From positions 1 through 13,042 of the forward strand of contig DUZB01000066.1 in NCBI GenBank assembly GCA_013349725.1: a stretch of DNA of 13,042 bases, given 5' to 3'. The DNA is from Deltaproteobacteria bacterium (GTDB lineage Bacteria; Desulfobacterota; DSM-4660; Desulfatiglandales; Desulfatiglandaceae). The position numbers were made by a program, and so were the translations under genes. The notes beneath the pieces were generated by a model. It was not told the origin of the DNA. It searched no databases and saw only the letters and a program-made list of their open reading frames with translations. Within the stretch, counting starts at the first letter, position 1. Every line of letters begins with the position of its first letter. Shown here piece by piece: positions 7,749-13,042 of this stretch.

Positions 7749-8912
7749 TTATACCTGTCTGGCGACAAGTTCGGCGGCTTCCGCCAGGTCCTTGGCCACC
7801 AGAAATTTAAGTCCGGAATCATTAAGGATTTCTCTTCCTGCCTCTACATTGGTTCCTTCCAGTCTCACGATCAGAGGAAGCTCTATCCCAGTTTTTTTTG
7901 CTGCAGCTACAACGCCTCTCGCAAGGACATCACACCTCAAAATTCCCCCGAAGATATTAATGAGGATGGCTTTAACGCGACTGTCTTTCAAAATAATTTC
8001 TACACCCCGGGTGATCATTTCTTCGCTGGCGCTGCCACCCACATCCAGAAAGTTGGCGGGTTCAGCGCCTGCCATTTTGATCACATCCATGGTGGCCATG
8101 GCAAGACCGGCGCCGTTTACCATGGCCCCGATGTTCCCGTTCAACCGGATATAGTTCAGGTTGTATTCGTTGGCCATGAGCTCGAGGGGATCCTTTTCGC
8201 GGGGATCATCCAGCGCAAGCAGTTCTTTGTGTCTGAAAAGAGCATTGTCGTCAATGGTGATCTTCGCATCAATGGCGATGACTTTCCCGTCTTTTGTCAG
8301 AACAAGAGGATTGATTTCCAGCAGGGAGCAGTCCAGGTTTACGAAGGCCTTGTACACATTGGCCATTACGGACATGAACGCCCTCATGGATTCGGCGGGC
8401 GGAAGCGAGTCGAGGCTGTAAAGCAGATTTCTCGCGTTATGATCCATCCATCCTACGGCGGGGTCAATGTTCTCCCGGTAAATCTGTCCTGCGGATTTCG
8501 CGGCCGTTTCCTCAATATCTGTTCCTCCGGCCTGGCTGAAAATCATGGCAGGGCTGGCGGTGGTTCGGTCAATGACCATGCTGATATAGAATTCCCTTTC
8601 AATATCGACCCCTTCTTCTATGAAAACCTGGTTTACCACCGAGCCTTCCGGGCCTGTCTGTTTTGTTTTCAGCGGTTTTCCGAGAAGCGACCCGGTTACC
8701 GATACAACCTCTTCAGGGCTCTGGACAACCTTTACGCCCCCTGCCTTTCCCCTGCCGCCGGCATGTATCTGGGCTTTGACCACCCAGGGAGGTCCTGCAA
8801 TCGTTTGTGCGGCCTTGGCGGCCTCTTCAGGGGTGGTTGCCAGTTGTCCAGCGGGGACGGGTATGCCCCAGTTGCCTAAAAGTTCCTTTGCCTGGTATTC
8901 GTGCAGTTTCAT
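7749..8912 (-). CDS. sucC: Succinyl-CoA synthetase beta subunit
   Basis: A 387-residue ATP-grasp subunit that binds nucleotide and succinate and pairs with SucD. The start [12 protein letters not shown] is the family signature. [18 protein letters not shown] at about 44-61 is the ATP-grasp lysine region, SLLEINPLV (E199, N201) and AIDAKI (D215) carry the Mg-nucleotide ligands, and [19 protein letters not shown] followed by [11 protein letters not shown] forms the C-terminal flavodoxin-like domain. Length matches E. coli SucC (388). The ribosome site is weak: GGGAG lies about 13 bases from the ATG. Nucleotide preference (ATP or GTP) cannot be told from reading. First gene of the minus-strand group sucC-sucD-(zinc ribbon)-tatA. 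Confidence 0.97.
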   Translation of the reverse strand: MKLHEYQAKELLGNWGIPVPAGQLATTPEEAAKAAQTIAGPPWVVKAQIHAGGRGKAGGVKVVQSPEEVVSVTGSLLGKPLKTKQTGPEGSVVNQVFIEEGVDIEREFYISMVIDRTTASPAMIFSQAGGTDIEETAAKSAGQIYRENIDPAVGWMDHNARNLLYSLDSLPPAESMRAFMSVMANVYKAFVNLDCSLLEINPLVLTKDGKVIAIDAKITIDDNALFRHKELLALDDPREKDPLELMANEYNLNYIRLNGNIGAMVNGAGLAMATMDVIKMAGAEPANFLDVGGSASEEMITRGVEIILKDSRVKAILINIFGGILRCDVLARGVVAAAKKTGIELPLIVRLEGTNVEAGREILNDSGLKFLVAKDLAEAAELVARQV

Positions 8913-8977
8913 TATTTCGAAATGCTCCCACTTTAGATGATAGTTGTGTGCTCCAATATGAATCCCATGAACTACTA

Positions 8978-9005
8978 ATTAATGAATCTCATGCACACTT
9001 GTCAA
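8978..9005 (-). promoter_or_regulatory. Candidate sucCD promoter
   Basis: On the minus strand TTGACA (9005-9000) is followed after 16 bases by ATTAAT (8983-8978), 6 of 6 and 4 of 6 matches to sigma70 consensus, leaving a leader of about 60 bases before the sucC ATG. A perfect -35 makes it worth recording; the -10 is only fair. Confidence 0.45.
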
Positions 9006-9012
9006 GCAGAAC

Positions 9013-9162
9013 ATGAGTCGCGCTGAAATTATGAGGGTTATCGAAGCAGATAAAAACCAGTGCTTGACTCAAGGCATCAATTTTAGGATAAAGACGGGAG
9101 TGCTGGTTGGAAAGTCAACCAGGCAAACAGACGCCCCCCTCTTAAGGAGAGGAAGCCAATGA
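9013..9162 (+). CDS. Possible 49-residue leader ORF before the PLA2-like gene
   Basis: An ATG at 9013 opens 49 codons (starting MSRAEIMRVIEADKNQ) and its TGA (9160-9162) overlaps the next gene's ATG in an ATGA arrangement often seen in coupled genes. Against it: no clear ribosome site precedes it, it resembles no family I know, and it spans sequences that look like promoter and operator elements. The ATGA overlap may be chance. Confidence 0.2.
   Translation: MSRAEIMRVIEADKNQCLTQGINFRIKTGVLVGKSTRQTDAPLLRRGSQ
9064..9092 (+). promoter_or_regulatory. Candidate promoter for the PLA2-like/acyl-CoA dehydrogenase group
   Basis: TTGACT at 9064-9069 and GATAAA at 9087-9092 with 17-base spacing. The -35 is good and the -10 is poor. 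It lies directly upstream of the inverted repeat at 9103-9122. Confidence 0.3.
9103..9122. promoter_or_regulatory. Operator-like inverted repeat
   Basis: Perfect 7-bp arms CTGGTTG (9103-9109) and CAACCAG (9116-9122) flank 6 bases, about 11 bases downstream of the candidate -10 and 37 bases before the first gene. Position and size suit a dimeric repressor site (TetR- or GntR-like regulators commonly control fatty-acid oxidation genes), though it could equally be a small leader hairpin. Confidence 0.4.
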
Positions 9163-9536
9163 AACTGCCTGAAAAGAACCAGGAAGTGTCCTTGCCGGAA
9201 ATCAGGGAGATCTGCATGGCGTTCGGGTATGAAGCGTTATGGAAGAAAATTGAAGAAGATCCTCCCCCGAGGCCATTCAAGAGTGATGGATGTTCCATGT
9301 GATTCGATTCGTGGAACGGGGTCGATTTTTACGAGGCCTGTTTTTTTCACGATCTGAAATATTGGTGCGGGTATCCCGGAGAAGATGCGGAACGGCTGAT
9401 TGCCGATGCGGAATTAATGATCGACATTGCCAGGGCCGGCGCTCCCGGGATGGCCGAAGTCATGTTTACCGGCGTTCGTGTCGGCGGTCATGAAGGGCTG
9501 CAAAAAACCTTCAGCTGGGGTTTTGGTCGAAGATGA
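9159..9536 (+). pseudogene. Phospholipase A2-like protein gene interrupted by in-frame TGA
   Basis: ATG at 9159, with AAGGAG 9 bases upstream, opens a 125-codon frame broken only by TGA at codon 48 (9300-9302); it then continues without a further stop or frameshift to TGA 9534-9536. Just before and after the break is a prokaryotic PLA2-type signature: SDGCS, two positions (Met and the TGA), then FD, and further on GVDFYEACFFHDLKY, with the expected calcium-loop region and catalytic His-Asp (residues 64-65). Related enzymes hydrolyse the sn-2 ester of phospholipids. The stop sits in the variable position of the loop, where Trp (TGG) is a plausible ancestor. It could be a fresh nonsense mutation, a sequencing error, or recoding; a selenocysteine reading is not well supported. 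The family call is from motif memory. It ends 13 bases before the acyl-CoA dehydrogenase start. Confidence 0.65.
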
Positions 9537-9549
9537 AAGAAGGACAGGG

Positions 9550-10692
9550 ATGAATACAGGCTTAACAAGAAAACAGCGGCTGGTGCGCAGTTCAGTCCGT
9601 TCGTTTTGTGAACGTGAACTTCGCCCCATCGCCGGGGAAATTGATCAGGAAGCCAGGTTCCCATGGGAAGTGGTGGAAAAGATGGGCCGGCTTGGGTATT
9701 TCGGGATCCAGGCGCCAAAAGAATTCGGCGGCGCTGGGATGGATTCCCTGAGTTATTCCATCATAATAGAAGAGATATCGAGGGTTTCCGCAAGCGTGGG
9801 GCTTTGCGTAACGGTTCATAACAGTGTGGGGCTGTATCCCGTGCTTGCATTTGGTTCAGAGGACCAGAAAACCAGATGGGCTGTCCCTCTTGCACGGGGG
9901 GAAAAAATCGGCGCTTTCTGCCTGACCGAGCCCAATGCAGGTTCTGACGCAAGAGGAATAGAATCAACCGCCGTTTTAAAAGGAGACCAGTTTGTCATCA
10001 ACGCCAACAAGGTTTTTGTGACCAATGGAGGGGTTGCGGATATCTGTTTGATTTTTGTCAAGACCGGTGTTCCCGGGGGCGCCGTGAAGGTCAGCGTGGT
10101 TGTTGCCGAAAGGGGAACCCCGGGGTTTGTGGTGGGGGACCTGGAAGACCTCTGCGGCATGCGTGCGAACCCGGTCAGCTCCATTCGTCTCTATGATTGT
10201 GCCGTCCCCGAATCCAATCTTTTAGGGAGGGACGGAGACGGGCTGAAAATCGGTCTTGCGGCACTGGATGCGGGAAGAATGGGAATTGCCGCCCAGGCGG
10301 TTGGAATAGGGCAGGGGGCCCTTGAAGAATCGCTTCGGTACGGAAAGCAGAGAAGACAGTTCGGCGTTCCCATTGAAAAACACCAGGCCATTCAGATGAT
10401 GCTTGCGGACATGGCTACACAGGTGGATGCGTCTCGATTGCTGGTTTATCGGGCGGCAGGGTTGCGGGACAGAGGAGAACCGTTTTCCCAGGCTGCGGCC
10501 ATGGCAAAGCTCTATGCGTCAGAGGCATCGTGTAGAGTAACGGATATGGCCGTGCAGATCCATGGAGGGTACGGATACTCAAAGGCCTATGCCGTTGAGC
10601 GATATTACCGTGACGCCAGGGTGACCAGGATCTACGAGGGGACGTCCGAGGTGCATCGTATGGTGATTTTCAGGGGGCTGTTGGGGAAATAG
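9550..10692 (+). CDS. Acyl-CoA dehydrogenase
   Basis: A 380-residue flavoenzyme that makes the trans-2-enoyl-CoA in beta-oxidation or amino-acid-derived acyl-CoA breakdown, passing electrons to ETF. The frame is open upstream to 9427, but AAGGA at 9540-9544 and the family length favour the ATG at 9550. Visible in order: N-terminal helical domain, FAD/substrate segment FCLTEPNAGSDARG (123-136), the middle beta domain with VFVTNGGVAD, RRQFGVPIEKHQAIQ (268-282), QIHGGYGYSKAYAVERYYRDAR (336-357), and the catalytic base E363 in YEGTSEV, the position used by short-chain enzymes such as butyryl-CoA dehydrogenase. Chain-length preference cannot be told from this. It is followed after 19 bases by an ETF beta gene, its probable electron acceptor. 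Confidence 0.95.
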   Translation: MNTGLTRKQRLVRSSVRSFCERELRPIAGEIDQEARFPWEVVEKMGRLGYFGIQAPKEFGGAGMDSLSYSIIIEEISRVSASVGLCVTVHNSVGLYPVLAFGSEDQKTRWAVPLARGEKIGAFCLTEPNAGSDARGIESTAVLKGDQFVINANKVFVTNGGVADICLIFVKTGVPGGAVKVSVVVAERGTPGFVVGDLEDLCGMRANPVSSIRLYDCAVPESNLLGRDGDGLKIGLAALDAGRMGIAAQAVGIGQGALEESLRYGKQRRQFGVPIEKHQAIQMMLADMATQVDASRLLVYRAAGLRDRGEPFSQAAAMAKLYASEASCRVTDMAVQIHGGYGYSKAYAVERYYRDARVTRIYEGTSEVHRMVIFRGLLGK

Positions 10693-10711
10693 GTTTTTAG
10701 AGGAGTTAAAC

Positions 10712-11485
10712 ATGGGGCTTCACTTTGTAGTTTGCATCAAATCCGTCATCATGGAACCACCCGAAGGGGACATCGTCCGTTCCGAGGAGCTTCTGCAGCT
10801 GAATCCCTATGACAGGCCTGCAGTGGAAGCGGCTCTTAGGTTGCGGGAGATCCGTGGAGGCACCGTGACCACGCTTTCCATGGGGCCGGAAGCGGGCAAT
10901 GCGGCGTTAGCGGAAACGCTTGCCATGGGCGCCGACCGGGGAATCCTTCTCTGTGATCCCGCCTTCAAGGGTTCCGATACCTTGGCAACTTCCACAATCC
11001 TGGCCGCGGGGATCAGAAGACTTGCCCCATTCGACCTGATCCTGTTCGGCACGAGGACTGCAGACAGCGATACCGGACAGGTGGGTCCACAGACCGCGGT
11101 ATCTCTTGATATCCCCATGGTAACGGGGGTGCATTCCATGGAGTTTATGGGAGCCGATCTTCAAGTGGAACGGCGAATGGACGAATTCATAGGAAAATAT
11201 CTGGTCACACTTCCCGCGGCCCTGTCGGTAAGCCTGAGGTCTTTTGTGCCTGGAGATATCGGACTTGAGGCCATTGAGGCTGCCTTTGAAAAAAAGGCCC
11301 TTGAAACCTGGGACCTGAACGATCTTGGCCTGTCTCCTGAAATGACCGGGGACGCGGGATCCCCGACCAGGGTAATCTCCATGACAAAAGTGAAAAAGGA
11401 CAGGACCTGTGAGCTTCTGCGGGGGGCGCCGGCGGAACAGGCGAATGAGCTTGTAGCCAGGCTGAAAAAATCTGGGATGCTATAG
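10712..11485 (+). CDS. etfB: Electron transfer flavoprotein beta subunit, divergent, no etfA next to it
   Basis: A 257-residue ETF beta/FixA-family protein; with an alpha subunit it carries electrons from acyl-CoA dehydrogenases to a quinone oxidoreductase or a bifurcating partner. Visible: N-terminal VVCIKSV, the conserved NPYDRPAVEAALRLRE (31-46), and the nucleotide-binding block GTRTADSDTGQVGP (113-126) followed by VTGV. The usual signature region is altered to VERRMDEFIGKYLVTLPAALSV, and the PR-containing segment that normally follows is replaced by SLRSFVPGDIG, so it is a divergent paralogue. GAGGAG precedes the ATG. Normally etfA follows directly; here the next 270 bases hold no such gene. 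The alpha subunit would have to come from elsewhere. Confidence 0.9.
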   Translation: MGLHFVVCIKSVIMEPPEGDIVRSEELLQLNPYDRPAVEAALRLREIRGGTVTTLSMGPEAGNAALAETLAMGADRGILLCDPAFKGSDTLATSTILAAGIRRLAPFDLILFGTRTADSDTGQVGPQTAVSLDIPMVTGVHSMEFMGADLQVERRMDEFIGKYLVTLPAALSVSLRSFVPGDIGLEAIEAAFEKKALETWDLNDLGLSPEMTGDAGSPTRVISMTKVKKDRTCELLRGAPAEQANELVARLKKSGML

Positions 11486-11489
11486 CATT

Positions 11490-11510
11490 TCGGATTGCGG
11501 ATTCCGGATT
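11490..11510 (+). repeat. Period-7 repeat NCGGATT, three units, after the etfB stop
   Basis: TCGGATT, GCGGATT and CCGGATT start at 11490, 11497 and 11504, beginning 5 bases after the etfB TAG (11483-11485). The preceding TAGCATT is a weak fourth unit that includes the stop codon itself. Confidence 0.75.
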
Positions 11511-11712
11511 TGAACAGATACAAATTATAGCATTAAATCAAATAATTAGAGATATAGTGCTTTTGGGAGTTTTGGAATTATTTATCTGAAAGTCTATATG
11601 AGGGATCTCGAAACAGGTTCTCCAAAGGGAAAGATTTTGTGAAGTGTCATTACTCTGCTATCAAGGTTCCATGGCCTTTCTGAATCTGAAATCAATTGTC
11701 CGATGGATCTCT

Positions 11713-11754
11713 TCAAATATAGATATTTGTATCAAATAAGACTTTTTCCTGCAC
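11713..11754 (-). pseudogene. vapC (PIN toxin) remnant: first 13 codons only
   Basis: Immediately after the antitoxin stop, GTG at 11754-11752 opens 13 codons encoding VQEKVLFDTNIYI, then TGA. LFDTNIYI is the start of PIN-domain VapC toxins and includes the first catalytic aspartate of the Mg-dependent RNase fold. After the break none of the three frames down to the etfB gene gives a recognisable PIN domain, so most of the toxin has been lost, not merely interrupted. Between here and 11486 I find no other gene; a 40-codon open stretch in another frame has no resemblance I can name. Confidence 0.65.
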
Positions 11755-11757
11755 GCC

Positions 11758-11940
11758 TCAGACCTCCCTGAAATCAAAAGTTCCCATATCTTTCAGGGTC
11801 GCCTCCGCAAGCTGAAGATCGGTATCGAATTGCCCTAACACCGTATTTATAGCCTCCTTCTCCGATTTTGCCTTCAGCGCTGTTTTGATACGATTGATCT
11901 GTTCCTGGTCTAACTCTATAGTCTTTTTCACTAATGCCAT
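11758..11940 (-). CDS. vapB: VapB-like ribbon-helix-helix antitoxin, toxin lost
   Basis: A 60-residue protein from the ATG at 11940-11938, with GGAG 9 bases upstream; an in-frame ATG at 12021 is less likely because it lacks a ribosome site and adds a non-family N-terminus. Residues 4-38 (VKKTIELDQEQINRIKTALKAKSEKEAINTVL) read as a ribbon-helix-helix/AbrB-style short DNA-binding domain, and the tail (QLAEATLKDMGTFDF) is the type that wraps the PIN toxin. In intact pairs VapB neutralises VapC and represses its own promoter. Here the toxin survives only as a stub starting 3 bases after the stop, so this is an orphan antitoxin, perhaps still binding DNA or cross-neutralising a toxin elsewhere. 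Confidence 0.75.
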   Translation of the reverse strand: MALVKKTIELDQEQINRIKTALKAKSEKEAINTVLGQFDTDLQLAEATLKDMGTFDFREV

Positions 11941-11988
11941 GGCGGTTCTCCATCTAATACAGCCAATATGGTTGGTAAGTATGGGTTT

Positions 11989-12017
11989 ATGGTAGTAATA
12001 GTTGATAGACCAGTCAA
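11989..12017 (-). promoter_or_regulatory. Candidate vapB promoter
   Basis: On the minus strand TTGACT (12017-12012) and TACCAT (11994-11989) are 17 bases apart, about 50 bases before the antitoxin ATG. The 305 bases between vapB and mazE otherwise hold the mazEF promoter and a 67-codon open frame (11968-12171, +) that I reject as a gene. Confidence 0.3.
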
Positions 12018-12184
12018 TCATTTTTCCGACATCAAAGAGGGCATCTCCTTACTTTGTCATAACGTCGAAGTTTCAGATGATCGAAAAAAACGTCTTGAAA
12101 ATCTCCTTGGCGCCATTAAACCGGTTCGAGCCAGACACGCTATGGCGTGCTCCTCACCCGCGCCCCGTTAGCCTAAAAACCGAT

Positions 12185-12213
12185 TTGACACGGCTGTAGA
12201 TGTGGATTATGAT
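12185..12213 (+). promoter_or_regulatory. Strong sigma70 promoter of mazEF
   Basis: TTGACA (12185-12190), a perfect -35, and TATGAT (12208-12213), 5 of 6 for the -10, have the ideal 17-base spacing. The -10 lies within the palindrome at 12200-12231, so repressor binding there would exclude RNA polymerase. Confidence 0.75.
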
Positions 12214-12231
12214 AGCTATGTCAATCCACAT
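12200..12231. promoter_or_regulatory. Concentric palindromic operator of mazEF
   Basis: Outer arms ATGTGGATT (12200-12208) and AATCCACAT (12223-12231) are perfect 9-bp complements, and an inner palindrome ATAGCTAT (12212-12219) shares exactly the same centre (between 12215 and 12216). Two symmetric nested half-site pairs over the -10 fit autoregulation by ribbon-helix-helix dimers, with toxin-antitoxin complexes as conditional corepressors, as known for type II systems. Confidence 0.75.
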
Positions 12232-12245
12232 TTAGGAGGTATGAT

Positions 12246-12479
12246 ATGAGAACCATCCAGATGACTCTTGATGATGACCTTGTCAAAGCGATCGACAACG
12301 TTTCAAAGCGACTTCATACGAGTCGCTCTGCTTTCACAAGAAAGGCTCTTCGTGAAGCGCTTTCCCGATACAGTATTGAACAACTGGAACATAAACACCG
12401 TCAAGGATATGAACAGCATCCGATCTCTTCTGATGAGTTTTCGGTTTGGGAAGCCGAGCAAGCTTGGGGTGACGAATGA
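12246..12479 (+). CDS. mazE: MazE-type ribbon-helix-helix antitoxin
   Basis: A 77-residue antitoxin. AGGAGGT at 12234-12240 is five bases before the ATG, a strong site. Residues 1-45 are a ribbon-helix-helix domain (beta strand RTIQMTLDDDLVKAID, then the helices KRLHTSRSAFTRKALREAL) for DNA binding. The acidic, aromatic tail (SSDEFSVWEAEQAWGDE) is the part that occupies the MazF active-site groove. The stop overlaps the toxin's ATG as ATGA, the usual translational coupling that keeps antitoxin in excess. The palindrome over its promoter fits autorepression. Confidence 0.88.
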   Translation: MRTIQMTLDDDLVKAIDNVSKRLHTSRSAFTRKALREALSRYSIEQLEHKHRQGYEQHPISSDEFSVWEAEQAWGDE

Positions 12480-12787
12480 AACACGGTGAAATACGTTGGT
12501 ACAAGTTTATTCAACCTGATAAAAAGAGGCCGGTTCTTATTCTAACACGCGATTCCGTGTTGGAATATCTTGGCGAAGTAATCGTTGCTCCTATTACAAG
12601 CACGGTGCGGGATATTCCGTCCGAAGTGCGTCTTTCGAAAGGAGATGGCATGCCTCAGGATTGCGCTGTCAACTGTGACCACCTGCAGACCGTTTCAAAG
12701 GGAAAAATTGGATCCTTGATAACGTTTTTGCCTTCGGCAAAGATGATTGAGGTGGGACGGGCAATCCGCTTTGCCCTGGATATCTGA
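12476..12787 (+). CDS. mazF: MazF/PemK-family toxin endoribonuclease
   Basis: A 103-residue sequence-specific mRNA interferase. Family marks: MKHGEIRWYKF start, KKRPVLILTRDSVLEY near 16-31 with the conserved Arg-Pro, VAPITSTVRDIPSEVRL near 37-53 with the Ser/Thr of the active site, and VNCDHLQTVSKGKIG near 65-79. Length is normal and no residue looks broken, so the toxin is probably active, unlike the neighbouring vapC stub. It overlaps mazE by four bases. Cleavage specificity cannot be predicted from reading. Confidence 0.9.
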   Translation: MKHGEIRWYKFIQPDKKRPVLILTRDSVLEYLGEVIVAPITSTVRDIPSEVRLSKGDGMPQDCAVNCDHLQTVSKGKIGSLITFLPSAKMIEVGRAIRFALDI

Positions 12788-12895
12788 GTTGAGAACGGCC
12801 AACAATCGGGTGAACTTGAGTGGATATCAATAGCGGTCGCAATTTTTGCCTCATTCTGTCGTCATACTTCGCGGGAGATTGAAATGATTTTATGG

Positions 12896-12918
12896 ACATC
12901 CTAACACCCCCAGGATGT
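12896..12918. other. Hairpin downstream of mazF
   Basis: Arms ACATCCT (12896-12902) and AGGATGT (12912-12918) flank a C-rich 9-base loop. No T tract follows on either strand, so it is a weak candidate for a terminator; alternative C4/G4 pairing involves the loop and the following GGGG. Confidence 0.35.
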
Positions 12919-12982
12919 TGGGGAAAGTGATAATCAATGAGGTGTTTGCGCTGCGCTTAAGTTTCTTGAATTCTGGAGGAAT

Positions 12983-13042
12983 TTGGCAGTATCAAAAAAA
13001 CATTACCCCAAAAAGGAATGGATGGGCAATGTAAAATCAAGT
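12983..13042 (+). CDS. Possible start of a further gene, cut by the window end
   Basis: TTG at 12983 opens 20 codons with plausible protein-like composition (MAVSKKHYPKKEWMGNVKSS if initiated there) up to the window edge. A GGAGG lies only 3 bases upstream, closer than normal, and TTG is a rare start. I recognise no family. The frame is closed by TGA at 12938-12940, so this is the only available start codon in it. Confidence 0.3.
   Translation, partial: MAVSKKHYPKKEWMGNVKSS

Noticed and set aside
7737..8879. 380-codon + strand ORF opposite sucC
   Set aside because: It is antisense to an unmistakable sucC, lacks a ribosome site, and its protein has the odd composition of a shadow frame.
9300..9325. 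SECIS hairpin for selenocysteine insertion at codon 48
   Set aside because: The best hairpin starts too close to the TGA and depends on two G-T pairs, and the position in the motif is not a catalytic Cys; kept only as an alternative under the PLA2-like finding.
9427..9549. 41-codon N-terminal extension of the acyl-CoA dehydrogenase
   Set aside because: It is an open stretch in a different frame inside the PLA2-like gene; the family length and the AAGGA site support ATG 9550.
11968..12171. 67-codon + strand ORF between vapB and mazE
   Set aside because: No ribosome site, no family resemblance, overlaps the vapB promoter zone and ends next to the mazEF promoter. Could be a leftover fragment, but nothing supports coding.

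Overview
The window looks like a chromosomal segment of a Desulfobacterota (deltaproteobacterial) bacterium, probably a Gram-negative anaerobe. The evidence is the mix of LolA, ftsK next to an RNase J gene, a TatA-type pore protein, ADP-forming-type succinyl-CoA synthetase, and an acyl-CoA dehydrogenase/ETF locus. This placement rests on gene content and order read by eye, not on a search.

Layout. Positions 1-273 hold the end of a CoxE-like VWA protein on the + strand. Next comes a striking nested palindrome (338-511), then a minus-strand operon read rnj (5131-3482), ftsK (3449-1242), lolA (1236-574): RNA processing/decay, chromosome translocation and lipoprotein transport. A gene-free divergent region (5132-5582) separates it from ssb (5583-6002, +). 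Converging on ssb is a second minus-strand cluster: sucC (8912-7749), sucD (7734-6865), a small Cys-rich zinc-ribbon-like protein of unknown function (6675-6286) and tatA (6228-6034).

From 9159 the + strand carries a phospholipase-A2-like gene interrupted by one in-frame TGA, then an acyl-CoA dehydrogenase (9550-10692) and a divergent ETF beta subunit (10712-11485). No etfA follows etfB. The last part is accessory: a VapB-like antitoxin on the minus strand (11940-11758) whose VapC partner survives only as its first 13 codons, then an intact mazEF-type toxin-antitoxin pair (12246-12787, +) with a near-consensus promoter overlapped by a concentric palindrome. The window ends in a possible new gene start.

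The observations most worth a second look are the TGA-interrupted PLA2-like gene, the 174-bp nested palindrome, period-7 tandem repeats placed at or just after the stop codons of lolA, ssb and etfB, the vapC remnant, and the conserved-looking zinc-ribbon protein between sucD and tatA. I did not see a clearly complete, entirely new multi-gene system.
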